DNA of 64,000 nucleotides from Alistipes shahii WAL 8301 (GCF_025145845.1 NZ_CP102253.1:1984001-2048000); one strand, 5' to 3'. Shown: positions 15,403 to 24,650, counted from the first letter of the stretch. Notes: generated by a model not told the origin, from the sequence alone. Program-made: numbers and translations.

Positions 15403-17334
15403 TTACCGGCGGCAGCTTTCGGGGACGATGTCGCCCTCGGGCCGGACGCCCTTGAGGTGCTTGCCGAAGAACTTCTCCATGGCGCGGTAGAAGTCGAAGC
15501 GGTTCTCCTCGTTGTGGAATCCGTGGCCTTCGTTGTCCTTGACCATGTAGTCCACCTCCACGCCGCGTGCGCGCAGCGCCTCGACCATCTGGTTGCTCTC
15601 GTTGATGTTCACGCGGGGGTCGTTGGCGCCCTGAACCACCAGCAGCGGGGTCTTGATCCGCCCGGCGTTGAGCGCCGGGGAGTTTTCGCGCAGCATTTCC
15701 TGCTGCGTTTCGGGATTGCCGACCATTTCGTACATCTGGTCGAGCAGCGGCTTCCAGTAGGGAGGAATGGTGTTCAGGAACGAGAAGAGGTTCGAGACGC
15801 CTACATAGTCGATGGCGCAGGCGTAGAGGTCGGGGTCTTTGACGATGCCTTGCAGCGTGGCGTAACCGCCGTACGAGCCGCCGTAGATGGCGATCCGGGC
15901 GGGATCGGCGATGCCTTTCCCGATCAGCCAGTTCACGCCGTCGGTGATGTCGTCCTGCATCTCCTGCCCCCACTTGCCGAAGGCGATCTCCGTGAAGCGG
16001 CGGCCGAAGCCCGTCGAGCCGCGGAAGTTCATCTGCAATACGGCGTAGCCGCGGTTGGCCAGGAACTGCGCCTCGGGGTTGAAGCCCCACGAGTCGCGCG
16101 CCCACGGACCTCCGTGGGGATTCACCACCACGGGCAGGTTTTTGGCGTTGCGCAGGGTCTTGCCCACGGGCAGCGTGAGGTAACCCTCGATGCGCTCGCC
16201 GTCGCGCGCGGTGTATTCGATGGGGAGCATTTCGGCCATCTCCTCCTGTTTGATCCACGGACGCAGGTCGGCCAGTTTGGTCATCGTGTCGGTGGCGACA
16301 TCGTAGATGTAGTAGGCGCCCGCCGTGCGGTCGCTGCCGGCGTAGACGATGTATTTGTCCTCGGCCTTGTCCGAACCGACGATGCCCAGTTCGTAGCCGC
16401 GCAGGTGGCGCTCCATGCGGCCGAACAGCTCGCCGGCCTCACGGTCGAAGAAGTGGCGCGTCGTCCCCTTGTGTCCTTCGTACGATACGCCGAGCAGTTT
16501 TTTCTCCTTTTCGCTGTACCAGACGCCCGCCAGGTCGTAGGTGTCGTTCGTATAGAGCACCTCTTTCTCCTCGCACGTCGCGGGGTCCATCAGCACGAGG
16601 GCGTCCTTGTCGCGTCCGAGGTTGGTGATGGCGTATACCATCCTGTTGTCGGGGGTGAACGTCGCGAAGCTGACCCCCTCCTTGAAATTGGTCGTCAGCA
16701 CGGGGCGGAACTCTTCGGCCTCGCTCTCGCGGTAGCGGATCTGGGTGTTGACGCCGTCGACGACGGCGTAGGCCACGCGCAGCTTGCCGTCGTGGTCGGT
16801 CTGCCAGCCCTGCACGTCGCCGGGATTCTCGCAGAGCAGGGTTTTCTCCCCGGTGTTGAGGTTCAAACGATAGGGGTCGAATATCTGCGGGTTGCGCTCG
16901 TTCGTGCCGATGATCATCAGCGAGTCGATCTCCTCCAGCGGGTCGATGATCGTGGTCCGCACGCCCGGGACGGCGGTGTAGGCCTTCGGGTCCGTGCCGT
17001 CGATGTTGACGCCGTAGAGCTGGAAATTCTCGTCGCCGCCCGTGTCCTTGAGGTAGAGGATGCGGCTGTCGTTGGCCCAGAAGTATCCGGCCAGGTCGCG
17101 TTCTCTCTCCGAGGTGATGCGCACGGCCTCGTCCGACCCGACCTGCTGTACGAAGATGTTGCGGCGGCTCTCCCAGGGGGCCATGTAGGAGAAGTATTTT
17201 CCGTCGGGCGAAATCTGGTAGTCCGACTTTTCCGAGTTGCGGAAGAAGGTCTCCATCGGCAGCTCGGGGGCTGTTTTCGGGGTGCAGGCGACGGCCGTGG
17301 CGGCCATTGCGGCGATGATCAGGAGTTTTTTCAT
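15403..17334 (-). CDS. S9 prolyl-oligopeptidase family lipoprotein
   Basis: 643 residues. Residues 1-17 are a lipoprotein signal with lipobox AVAC (Cys17), so it is membrane-anchored in the periplasm. Residues 30-390 form a beta-propeller-like region, followed by the alpha/beta hydrolase domain with Ser487 (GGSYGG), Asp572 (GANDPR) and His604 (NEGHGF). Such enzymes cut short peptides after proline or related residues and fit peptide foraging. Met 17334 is chosen for the signal peptide. It starts 5 bases after the stop of the 64-residue membrane protein upstream, suggesting an operon. Confidence 0.92.
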   Translation of the reverse strand: MKKLLIIAAMAATAVACTPKTAPELPMETFFRNSEKSDYQISPDGKYFSYMAPWESRRNIFVQQVGSDEAVRITSERERDLAGYFWANDSRILYLKDTGGDENFQLYGVNIDGTDPKAYTAVPGVRTTIIDPLEEIDSLMIIGTNERNPQIFDPYRLNLNTGEKTLLCENPGDVQGWQTDHDGKLRVAYAVVDGVNTQIRYRESEAEEFRPVLTTNFKEGVSFATFTPDNRMVYAITNLGRDKDALVLMDPATCEEKEVLYTNDTYDLAGVWYSEKEKKLLGVSYEGHKGTTRHFFDREAGELFGRMERHLRGYELGIVGSDKAEDKYIVYAGSDRTAGAYYIYDVATDTMTKLADLRPWIKQEEMAEMLPIEYTARDGERIEGYLTLPVGKTLRNAKNLPVVVNPHGGPWARDSWGFNPEAQFLANRGYAVLQMNFRGSTGFGRRFTEIAFGKWGQEMQDDITDGVNWLIGKGIADPARIAIYGGSYGGYATLQGIVKDPDLYACAIDYVGVSNLFSFLNTIPPYWKPLLDQMYEMVGNPETQQEMLRENSPALNAGRIKTPLLVVQGANDPRVNINESNQMVEALRARGVEVDYMVKDNEGHGFHNEENRFDFYRAMEKFFGKHLKGVRPEGDIVPESCRR

Positions 17335-17339
17335 GGGAT

Positions 17340-17534
17340 TTATTCGTTTGAGTTCTCTTCTTGTTTTCCGGTTTTGCGCCAGATGTTCGTCAGGCAGAGG
17401 AGCAGGACGATCGCGATCGGCAGGTTGAACCCGTGCGGCGACTGGGGGAACATCAGATGTGTGGCGACCTTCACGGCGAAAGCCGCGACGACGAGAAAAA
17501 CGGTCAGAATGCGGATGACTTTTTCGATTTCCAT
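17340..17534 (-). CDS. small membrane protein upstream of S9 peptidase
   Basis: 64 residues from Met 17534 with two hydrophobic stretches (about 8-24 and 34-48) and a charged tail. No family is recognised. Its stop is 5 bases before the peptidase start. The same pattern, a tiny two-helix membrane protein directly ahead of a secreted hydrolase, occurs at 12014-12247. Confidence 0.6.
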   Translation of the reverse strand: MEIEKVIRILTVFLVVAAFAVKVATHLMFPQSPHGFNLPIAIVLLLCLTNIWRKTGKQEENSNE

Positions 17535-17656
17535 GGGATGTCTTTTTTGTTTTCGACACTGCAAACATACGAAACAATTTTTGAAAAACAAATAATATTT
17601 ATTGAAATTCGATAAATAATTTTCGATAGTTGGCCGTTTTCGGTTTTCGTGTCACG

Positions 17657-17685
17657 AAAAAAGGCGCACCTTTCGGATGCGCCTT
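17657..17685 (-). terminator. terminator after second DUF5009 gene
   Basis: AAGGCGCA pairs with TGCGCCTT, followed on the minus strand by TTTTTTCG. It lies 22 bases past the stop at 17707. Confidence 0.8.
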
Positions 17686-17706
17686 CCCGTCATTGGGGGG
17701 GGACGG

Positions 17707-18837
17707 TCAGATCTTGAGGTATATCTTTTTCCGGTCGAGGAACCACAGCAGCAGCCAGCAGACGGCGACGTACCCCGCCGAGAGAACCACGGCGGCCGCC
17801 TCGGGCGAGAGTTTCGAAGCCAGCCCGCCGAAGAAGAACTCCGAGGTGTAGCTCACGCGGACGATCCGCTGGACCATGTAAATCGTGATCGAATTGACGC
17901 CGATGACCTTGAAGAAATAGGTCCACCGCCGCCATTGGCACACATCTATTATATAATAGAACAGCGCGAACATGCCCAGCGAGTAGGCTCCGGCGGCGAA
18001 TACGAAGGCCGGAGTCCAGAGCTTCTTGTTGATCGGCTGTAACGGGTCGAGGCAGAGCGCCAGCGCCAGCAGCGCGACCGCCCCGGCGGCCATCCAGAGC
18101 GTCTTGCGGCTGCCGGAGGTCCGCTCTTCGGAGCGGCGGACGAACTCGCCCGTGAACATGCCCAGCATGGCCGTCACGATGGCCGGGAGGGTGCTCAACA
18201 GCCCTTCGGGGTCGAATCCCCTGCCGCCCAGCAGGTGCGAGGGCATGACGATTCGGTCGACGTAGCCCACGATATTGCCTTCGAGGGTCAGCGGCCCGGC
18301 CCCTCCGGCGTCGGGCGCGGCGACGAATTGCAGCAGCAGTCCGTAGCCGAGGAGGATCGCGGCGGCGATGACGGCGCGCGTGCGCACGTTGAAATTGACG
18401 AACAGCAGCGCCGCGAACATCCACGCCAGACCGATCCGGCCCAGCACGCTCGGCAGGCGCAGCGTGGCGAAGTCGAGCTTGAACAGTCCGCTGTAAACGA
18501 ATCCCAGCGCCACGAGGGTCAGGCCGCGGCGGATGACTTTCAGGTAGATGCTTCGTTCGCTCATCCCTTTTTCGCGCTGTTTGGCGAGCGAGAAGGGGAA
18601 CGAGATGCCCGCGATGAAGAGGAACAGCGGGAAGATGGTGTCGTGGTGGAAGAATCCGTTCCAGTCGGCGTGACCCATCTGGGCGGTCATCCAGTCGGAA
18701 AATTCTCCGGGACAGAGCTTGCACAGGGCTGTTACCAGTCCTGCGAATCCCATGATGAAGAGCATGTCGAAGCCCCGCAGGGCGTCGAGCGAAAGAAGCC
18801 GCTGCGAAGCGGCCGGTTGGGTCGGTTGAGGTTTCAT
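17707..18837 (-). CDS. DUF5009 / HGSNAT-like membrane acyltransferase
   Basis: 376 residues with about ten transmembrane segments. LSLDALRGFDMLFIMG at the start and HHDTIFPLFLFIAGISFPFS (about 64-83) are the family hallmarks; the His and Asp in the latter are conserved in HGSNAT-like acetyltransferases that pass acetyl from CoA to an amino sugar. It is a shorter paralog of the protein at 1658-3058. Its start lies 12 bases from the stop of the U32 peptidase gene, with the polyprenyl synthase upstream of that, so these three may share a transcript. Confidence 0.8.
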   Translation of the reverse strand: MKPQPTQPAASQRLLSLDALRGFDMLFIMGFAGLVTALCKLCPGEFSDWMTAQMGHADWNGFFHHDTIFPLFLFIAGISFPFSLAKQREKGMSERSIYLKVIRRGLTLVALGFVYSGLFKLDFATLRLPSVLGRIGLAWMFAALLFVNFNVRTRAVIAAAILLGYGLLLQFVAAPDAGGAGPLTLEGNIVGYVDRIVMPSHLLGGRGFDPEGLLSTLPAIVTAMLGMFTGEFVRRSEERTSGSRKTLWMAAGAVALLALALCLDPLQPINKKLWTPAFVFAAGAYSLGMFALFYYIIDVCQWRRWTYFFKVIGVNSITIYMVQRIVRVSYTSEFFFGGLASKLSPEAAAVVLSAGYVAVCWLLLWFLDRKKIYLKI

Positions 18838-18849
18838 CGGTATCGGGTT

Positions 18850-20100
18850 TCAGGTTGTTTCGGCGGGGACGAATTTGTAGAGCTGGTCGCCGCGGCGGAC
18901 GACGCCGGGCGTGCGGATGGCGCAGAGTTCCCCCTGGGCGACCGACTCTGCCGGCTGTCCGTCGGGTCCGTGCAGTTCGGTGAGCGTCTGTTCGGCGACG
19001 CCCGTGGTCGCGCCGAGAAAGAAGATCGGTTCCCCGACAGCGAGCGGAGCCGCTTCGACCGACACCTCGGCTACCGAGAGCTTTCGGTAAAAGTTCGTCA
19101 CCTTTCCCACATACACTTTGCGTTGGGTGGCCGACGATCCGTAGGCGGGGCTGTGCTCCACGACGGGGCGTCCGGCGTAGTAGCCTTCCCAGAAACCGCG
19201 GTTGAAAACCGTGCGGAGCCGCTCTTTCAGCTCCGCAGTTAAAGCGGGAGTGTAGGTCCCGGACTCCATCGCCTTGAGCGCCTGGTCGTAACACTCCACC
19301 ACGCGTTTCACGTACTCCGCGCCGCGGGCGCGTCCCTCGATCTTCAGCACCCGGACCCCCGCGGCGATCATTTTGTCGAGGAAGTCGATGGTGCATAGGT
19401 CTTTGGGCGACAGGACGTAGCGTCCGTCGATGTCCAGCTGCGCGCCCGTCTCCTTGTCCGTGACGGTGTATTTGCGGCGGCACAGCTGGCGGCAGGCGCC
19501 GCGGTTGGCCGAGCAGTTGGTTTCGTAGAGCGAAAGGTAGCATTTGCCCGAGACGGACATGCACAGCGCGCCGTGGGCGAACATCTCGATCTCGACCAGT
19601 TCGCCCCGCGGGCCGCGGATGTCGTCCTCGACGATCCGGCGGCGGATCGCCGCCACCTGCTCCAGCGACAGTTCGCGCGCCAGCACCACCGTGTCGGCCC
19701 ACTGGGCGTAGAAGCGCACCGCCTCGGAGTTCGAGATGTTGCTCTGGGTCGAGATGTGCACCTCCTGCCCGATCCGGCGGGCGTAAAGGATCGCCGCCAT
19801 GTCCGAGGCGATCACGGCGTCGACACCCTCCTTTTTGGCGCGGTCGATCACGGCGTGCACGTCGGCGATCTCGTCTTCGTAGACGATCGTGTTGACCGTC
19901 AGGTAGGTCTTCACCCCGGCCTTGCGGGCCGAGGCGACGATCCGTCCCAGGTCGTCGAGCGTGAAGTTGGCCGCCGAGGCCGAACGCATGTTGAGTTTCC
20001 CGACGCCGAAATAGACGGCGTCGGCCCCGGCCCGGATGGCGGCCGCGAGCGATTCGTAACTCCCGACGGGAGCCATTATTTCAATGTCGGAGCGTTTCAT
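18850..20100 (-). CDS. U32 family peptidase / TrhP-like
   Basis: 416 residues. The N-terminal half is TIM-barrel-like (MAPVGSYESLAAAIRAGADAVYFG). The PF01136 signature is complete: EMFAHGALCMSVSGKCYLS with its paired cysteines, followed by more cysteines (CSANRGACRQLCRR) that in relatives bind iron-sulfur or zinc. Members are annotated as collagenase-like proteases, but several (YegQ/TrhP) act in prephenate-dependent tRNA uridine hydroxylation, the more likely role here. Stops 12 bases before the DUF5009 gene and starts 3 bases from the polyprenyl synthase stop, so an operon is likely. Confidence 0.85.
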   Translation of the reverse strand: MKRSDIEIMAPVGSYESLAAAIRAGADAVYFGVGKLNMRSASAANFTLDDLGRIVASARKAGVKTYLTVNTIVYEDEIADVHAVIDRAKKEGVDAVIASDMAAILYARRIGQEVHISTQSNISNSEAVRFYAQWADTVVLARELSLEQVAAIRRRIVEDDIRGPRGELVEIEMFAHGALCMSVSGKCYLSLYETNCSANRGACRQLCRRKYTVTDKETGAQLDIDGRYVLSPKDLCTIDFLDKMIAAGVRVLKIEGRARGAEYVKRVVECYDQALKAMESGTYTPALTAELKERLRTVFNRGFWEGYYAGRPVVEHSPAYGSSATQRKVYVGKVTNFYRKLSVAEVSVEAAPLAVGEPIFFLGATTGVAEQTLTELHGPDGQPAESVAQGELCAIRTPGVVRRGDQLYKFVPAETT

Positions 20101-20103
20101 CGT

Positions 20104-21075
20104 TCAGTTTTTCCGGTCCATCAGGCTCATGGCGTAGTCGCGCATGCGCTGTGTCCGCGAAGGGGCCACCGAAAGGGTGTCGAGGATCGACAGCGCACGT
20201 TCGAAACGCAGCTGGATCTGCTGCTCGGTCAGGCGCGGCACGTCCAGCCGGTCGTAGATCGACTTCACCTTGCCGATCTTCTCGGCGTCGGAGAGCGCCG
20301 GGTCGCGGTAGGCCGTGCGCAGCATCTCGCGCGTCGCCTCGTCGGCATGGCTCATCGCCGTGATCATCAGGTAGGTCTTCTTGCCTTCGAGGATGTCGCC
20401 CCCGATGGCTTTGCCCAGCCGCTGGTCGCCGTAGCTGTCCAGCAGGTCGTCCTGCAACTGGAATGCCAGCCCCAGCTCGACGGCGAAGCGCCGCAGGCGG
20501 CGGCAGTCCTCGTCCGAAGCGCCGCCCAGCATCGCGCCGATCACGACCGATCCGGCCAGCAGCACCGAGGTCTTCAGCTCGATCATGTGCATGTATTCGA
20601 CCACCGAGACCTTGGGTTTCTGTTCGAAATCCATGTCGTACTGCTGTCCTTCGCACACCTCGAGCGCCATGGTGTTGAAGGTCGAGAGCACCTGCGGCAG
20701 CAGGTTGGCCGGGACGCTGCTCAACAGGCGGTAGGCGTAGATCATCATGGCGTCGCCCGAGAGGATGGCCACGTTCTGCCCCCATTTGGCATGGACCGAG
20801 GGCTTGCCCCGGCGCACGGCGGCGTTGTCCATGATGTCGTCGTGCAGCAGCGTGAAGTTGTGGAACACCTCGACGGCCGCAGCCGCGGGCAGCGCCTGTT
20901 TCACGTCGTCGGAGAAGATGCCGCAGGAGAGCGTCAGCAGCATGGGGCGGAGGCGTTTGCCGCCCCCGGCGAGCGAATAGCCGATCGGGGCGTATAGGAG
21001 TTCCGGTTCGGCCGGAAATTCGGTCTGGGCGAGGTAATTTTCGATGGCGGAGAGCATCTGCTCGTTGGTCTGCAT
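20104..21075 (-). CDS. polyprenyl diphosphate synthase
   Basis: 323 residues from Met 21075. Both aspartate-rich motifs are intact: DDIMD at 79-83 (first, with the basic site RR two residues after) and DDLLD at 209-213. GGGKRLRP (37-44) binds IPP. The enzyme condenses IPP with allylic diphosphates; chain length (FPP, GGPP or longer) cannot be set securely by eye. Cytoplasmic. It starts an apparent operon with the U32 gene and is divergent from the ROK kinase. It is a pathway partner of IspG at 28603-30087. Confidence 0.9.
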   Translation of the reverse strand: MQTNEQMLSAIENYLAQTEFPAEPELLYAPIGYSLAGGGKRLRPMLLTLSCGIFSDDVKQALPAAAAVEVFHNFTLLHDDIMDNAAVRRGKPSVHAKWGQNVAILSGDAMMIYAYRLLSSVPANLLPQVLSTFNTMALEVCEGQQYDMDFEQKPKVSVVEYMHMIELKTSVLLAGSVVIGAMLGGASDEDCRRLRRFAVELGLAFQLQDDLLDSYGDQRLGKAIGGDILEGKKTYLMITAMSHADEATREMLRTAYRDPALSDAEKIGKVKSIYDRLDVPRLTEQQIQLRFERALSILDTLSVAPSRTQRMRDYAMSLMDRKN

Positions 21076-21110
21076 AGTCTTGAATGGTACTTTTGGGTCG
21101 GAAACTGTCC

Positions 21111-21158
21111 CAAAAATAGGAAAAAACTTTGGAGTAGCCGAATTTTCGATTAACTTTG
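21111..21158. promoter_or_regulatory. divergent promoters between polyprenyl synthase and ROK kinase
   Basis: Plus strand: TTTG at 21128-21131, 19 bases, then TAACTTTG at 21151-21158, a full Bacteroidetes -33/-7 pair for the ROK gene. Minus strand: TATTTTTG at 21118-21111 fits a -7 element for the synthase. Confidence 0.65.
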
Positions 21159-21193
21159 ACAGGATAAAACTAACTTTTAACCTGAAACACGAT

Positions 21194-22198
21194 ATGAAAA
21201 AACTCGCGATCGGCGTGGACATCGGCGGCATCAACACCGCTTTCGGCCTCGTGGATGAAAACGGCGACCTCTATGCCGAATCGGTCATCTCGACCAAGAA
21301 GTACCCTTATGTTGACGACTATCCGGCTTATGTCGAGGACCTTTGCGACTCGATGCGCGCTCTGGCGCAGAGCCTTTCGTTCGAGTACGAACTGACGGGC
21401 ATCGGCATCGGCGCGCCCAATGCCAACTACCACAAGGGCACGATCGAAACCCCTGCGAACCTTTGGAAGTTTAAGGAGGGCGACCCCAATCCCGACGAGT
21501 CGCGCCGCGTGTTCCCGCTGGCGGACGATATTTCGAAGTGTTTCGGCGGCGTGAAGACGCTCATTACCAACGACGCCAACGCGGCGACGATCGGCGAGAT
21601 GATTTACGGCAACGCCAAGGGCATGCGCGATTTCATTATGATCACCCTCGGCACGGGTCTCGGTTCGGGATTCGTCGCCAACGGCGAGATGGTCTACGGC
21701 CACGACGGCTTCGCCGGCGAGTTCGGCCACGTGATCGTCGAGCGCAACGGCCGTGAGTGCGGCTGCGGGCGCAGGGGCTGTCTGGAGACCTATGTGTCGG
21801 CGACGGGCATCAAGCGCACGGCGTTCGAGCTGATGGCGAAGATGAACGCCCCCAGCAAACTGCGCAGCATCGCCTTCGACGACTTCGACGCCTCGATGAT
21901 CTCGGCTGCCGCCGAGCAGGGCGATCCCATTGCGCTGGAGGCGTTCCGCTATACGGGCGAAATGCTGGGCCGCGCGCTGGCCGACGTGGTGACGGTGACC
22001 TCGCCCCAGGCCATTTTCCTCTTCGGCGGACTTTCGAAGGCCGGCAAGCTGATCTTCGAACCGACGCAGTGGTACATGGAGGAGAACATGCTCTTCGTCT
22101 TCAAGAACAAGGTGAAACTGCTTCCCAGCGGCATTCAGGGCAAGAACGCCGCCATCCTCGGCGCCTCGGCGCTGATCTGGCAGGAAGCCGCCAAATAG
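21194..22198 (+). CDS. ROK family sugar kinase (glucokinase-like)
   Basis: 334 residues. GVDIGGINTAFGLV (7-20) is the phosphate-binding loop; Asp127 in ITNDANAA is the catalytic base; His179 with Cys189, Cys191 and Cys196 (ECGCGRRGCLE) make the ROK zinc site; GTGLGSGF is at 153-160. It phosphorylates a hexose, most likely glucose, using ATP in the cytoplasm. Met 21194 is chosen as the family start, 36 bases after the -7 element. Followed by a terminator, so it is probably monocistronic. Confidence 0.9.
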   Translation: MKKLAIGVDIGGINTAFGLVDENGDLYAESVISTKKYPYVDDYPAYVEDLCDSMRALAQSLSFEYELTGIGIGAPNANYHKGTIETPANLWKFKEGDPNPDESRRVFPLADDISKCFGGVKTLITNDANAATIGEMIYGNAKGMRDFIMITLGTGLGSGFVANGEMVYGHDGFAGEFGHVIVERNGRECGCGRRGCLETYVSATGIKRTAFELMAKMNAPSKLRSIAFDDFDASMISAAAEQGDPIALEAFRYTGEMLGRALADVVTVTSPQAIFLFGGLSKAGKLIFEPTQWYMEENMLFVFKNKVKLLPSGIQGKNAAILGASALIWQEAAK

Positions 22199-22218
22199 CC
22201 GGATACGGCTTGTGCCGC

Positions 22219-22250
22219 AAGGGCGAAGTTTCCGGACTTCGCCCTTTTTT
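22219..22250 (+). terminator. terminator after ROK kinase
   Basis: AAGGGCGAAG, an 8-base loop, CTTCGCCCTT and a T tract, 20 bases after the stop. Confidence 0.9.
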
Positions 22251-22278
22251 GAAAACCGAAAACTTTAAATTCACAGCA

Positions 22279-23352
22279 ATGAAACGTTTCTTTCTTCTGA
22301 CCGTCGCGCTGCTGACGGTCTGGGCCGCGGCCGCACAGATGCGGTTCGTGGACGCCACCGAGTTGAACCTCATCGGCAAGGCCCTGCCGACGCCGCATCC
22401 CTACCACCGGATAGACACGGTCGCCTACAAGGGCTTCACCAAGGGCGAGAACCAGCAGGTGCGCTGCTCGGCGGGTCTCGCGCTGGTCTTCAAAACCAAC
22501 TCCACGCGCATCGACCTGGAGCCGCAGTACACCTCGTTCGTCTACGCGGGGGCAAGCACCCCGCGGGTCGCTTCGGAGGGTTTCGACCTCTACATCCGCA
22601 AGGACGGCGAGTGGCTTTACGCCGCGTCGCGCGCCCCGAAGAAACGCGGCGAGGCCTACACGATGATCAGCCGTATGGACTCTTCGGAGAAGGAGTGCCT
22701 GTTGTACCTGCCCAATTACAGCGAGCTGACGTCGCTCCGCGTCGGGGTGGACGAGGGGGCGACGATCACCCCGATGGAGAATCCCTTCCGGCATAAGATC
22801 GTGATCTTCGGGTCGAGTTTCACGCACGGCGTCAGCACCAGCCGCGCGGGCATGAGCTACCCGATGCAGATCGGCCGCAACACGGGCCTCTACTTTTGCA
22901 GCATCGCGTGCAGCGGCAACTGCAAGCTGCAACCCTATTTCGCCGACTACCTCGGCGACGTAAAGGACGCCGACGCGATGGTTTTCGACGCCTTTTCGAA
23001 TCCCGACGCGAAGATGATCGAAGAGCGGCTGATTCCCTTCATCGAACGCATCCGCGCGAAGCTGCCTTCGACGCCGCTGATCTTCGTGCAGACGATCTAC
23101 CGCGAGAGCGGCAATTTCGACCTCCGTTCCCGCAAAATCGAAGAGGACAAGCGCGACATGGCCCGTCGGCAGATGGCCGAAGCCATGAAGCGTTTCGACA
23201 ACGTCTATTTCGTCGACAAGGCGGACCTCACGGGAACGGACCACGTGACCTCGGCCGACGGCACGCACCCTTCGGATCTGGGCTACTGGCGCTGGGCGCA
23301 GAACCTCCAGCCCGAGTTGCTGAAGGTATTCAGGAAGTGCGGCATCCGCTGA
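22279..23352 (+). CDS. secreted SGNH esterase with GxDLY domain
   Basis: 357 residues. Signal peptide 1-19. An N-terminal beta domain carries GFDLY (101-105), the hallmark of the GxDLY domain that precedes Lipase_GDSL_3. The SGNH domain starts with IFGSSFTHG (likely Ser180) and ends with a D-x-x-H pair in ADGTHPSDLGY. Such proteins are thought to be carbohydrate or xylan-type acetyl esterases. It lies directly after the ROK terminator, so it needs its own promoter or readthrough, and ends at a very strong hairpin. Confidence 0.85.
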   Translation: MKRFFLLTVALLTVWAAAAQMRFVDATELNLIGKALPTPHPYHRIDTVAYKGFTKGENQQVRCSAGLALVFKTNSTRIDLEPQYTSFVYAGASTPRVASEGFDLYIRKDGEWLYAASRAPKKRGEAYTMISRMDSSEKECLLYLPNYSELTSLRVGVDEGATITPMENPFRHKIVIFGSSFTHGVSTSRAGMSYPMQIGRNTGLYFCSIACSGNCKLQPYFADYLGDVKDADAMVFDAFSNPDAKMIEERLIPFIERIRAKLPSTPLIFVQTIYRESGNFDLRSRKIEEDKRDMARRQMAEAMKRFDNVYFVDKADLTGTDHVTSADGTHPSDLGYWRWAQNLQPELLKVFRKCGIR

Positions 23353-23373
23353 TACGGCGGGTTTTACCGGAAA

Positions 23374-23414
23374 CAAGAGGAGGAGGCTCGCAACGAGCCT
23401 CCTCCTCTTGTTTT
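23374..23414 (+). terminator. strong 17-bp terminator
   Basis: Perfect 17-bp arms at 23374-23390 and 23394-23410 around CAA, then TTTT, 21 bases after the esterase stop. Confidence 0.92.
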
Positions 23415-23656
23415 GCACGTGTCGGAATCGCTTTTGCTGCGACACCCTGAACCCGTCGGTCCGCAGGCGGCAGTCGGCCTCTTCGCCGACCGGGTGCCGC
23501 GGGGCGCTCCCGCGGCGGTTGCGACGGTTGCGACGCTGCGGCGCCGCAACGTTGCAATGCGGTCCGCTCCGGAAGTTCTCCGGTCCGGCGGTCCGGGATG
23601 GTCCGGCGGGCGGCTCTGAAGCGAAAAAGCCGGACGACACGACTGTCGCCCGGCTT
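23415..23656. other. gene-free stretch with terminator for the minus-strand gene
   Basis: GC-rich with short local repeats (GGTTGCGAC twice, GGTCCGG three times) and no supported gene. At 23623-23656 AAGCCGGACGACA pairs with TGTCGCCCGGCTT and is followed on the minus strand by TTTTTCG, the terminator of the gene ending at 23678. Confidence 0.7.
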
Positions 23657-23677
23657 ATGAACGGAGGTGCGCCGACG

Positions 23678-24613
23678 TTATTTCATCACCACCTGCGTCT
23701 GGCCGATCAGGCGGCCTTCGCAGTAGAGCTGTATCTGGTAGGTTCCGGCGGCGAATCCCGTCGAGTTGTAGTAGATGCCCACTTCGAGGTCCTGGTTCTG
23801 GTAGTCGACCTCGCGCATGGCCGAGTAGCTCAACCGTTCGCCCTCGAATTCGAAGGTCGGCATGGCCTCGGTGGTCAGCACGTAGCCGTCGGGCGAGGTG
23901 ATGCGCACGTAGACGGCCTTGTTGCCCGGGGTGGCCAGCTCGTTGGCCGCGAGCGCGAAGTCGACGCGCAGGCGTGCGGCGTTCTTGACCCGCGAAACGG
24001 GCTTGCTGCGGTCGTTGAGCGCCGAGAGGCGGATGTCGCGGGCGCGGAGCACCGAACCCACCTTGACCTTGTTGTCCAGTTCGGCGGCCTTCTCTTCGGC
24101 CATGTCGGCGCGCAGCTTGGCCGACGAAATCTCCTTGCGGAAGCCGACGTTCTCCTTGATGAGCTTTTTGTTGAGCGTATTGAGCGAGTCGATCTGCTTC
24201 ACGTAACCTTTCATAATCGTGCGCAGCGTGCCGACCTCCTTTTCATACTGTTTGATCTTCGCGAGGTTCCACGAACGCTCCTTCTTAAGGCGCGTCATCA
24301 GCGAGTCGGCGCGTTCGCGTTCGAGGGTCAGCCCGGCCGAAATCGAGTCGTTCGAGATGCGCAGCCCGTCGTAGTCGGTCATCAGCCGCCCCAGGTCGTT
24401 CTGGATCGAGTCGCGGTCGGCCTGCAACAGCTCGTTGTCGAGCATTTGCTGGCGGTGGATGCTGAAGTAGAGCACCGAAAGCGCAGCCAGGATCACCGAG
24501 AGGATGATGATGACGATGCGGTAGCCGCGGATGGATTTGCCCGCATCGGGCTGCGGGGTGGTGTAGTCGTCGTCTTCGAATTCCGAAGGATCGTATCCCT
24601 GTTTGTTTTCCAT
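23678..24613 (-). CDS. membrane-anchored coiled-coil protein, unknown function
   Basis: 311 residues. An acidic N-terminal tail of about 30 residues, one transmembrane helix (about 31-52), then a long coiled coil (about 55-190, heptads rich in Leu, Lys and Glu), and a C-terminal beta domain ending in QIQLYCEGRLIGQTQVVMK. Topology suggests a cytoplasmic tail with the coil and beta domain in the periplasm. I do not know a function; similar proteins are widespread in Bacteroidales. A promoter-like repeat sits 17 bases upstream. The DUF3108 gene upstream runs the same way. Confidence 0.75.
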   Translation of the reverse strand: MENKQGYDPSEFEDDDYTTPQPDAGKSIRGYRIVIIILSVILAALSVLYFSIHRQQMLDNELLQADRDSIQNDLGRLMTDYDGLRISNDSISAGLTLERERADSLMTRLKKERSWNLAKIKQYEKEVGTLRTIMKGYVKQIDSLNTLNKKLIKENVGFRKEISSAKLRADMAEEKAAELDNKVKVGSVLRARDIRLSALNDRSKPVSRVKNAARLRVDFALAANELATPGNKAVYVRITSPDGYVLTTEAMPTFEFEGERLSYSAMREVDYQNQDLEVGIYYNSTGFAAGTYQIQLYCEGRLIGQTQVVMK

Positions 24614-24629
24614 ATGGATAGCTTTTCAA

Positions 24630-24650
24630 CAAAGATAGTGCAAACCGGGG
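24630..24650 (-). promoter_or_regulatory. promoter repeat copy upstream of coiled-coil gene
   Basis: CAAAGATA on the plus strand is TATCTTTG on the gene strand, followed by GTGCAAACCGG, the repeat also seen near 27686, 27755, 32924 and 33010. It would start transcription about 10 bases before the ATG. Another CAAAGATA lies at 24712-24719. Confidence 0.6.

Noticed and set aside
15364..17595. 743-codon open frame opposite the S9 peptidase gene
   Set aside because: It is a mirror of GC-rich codon usage. The translation has no domains and is Val/Ala/Asp/Arg-rich, while the minus frame has a complete lipoprotein and catalytic triad.
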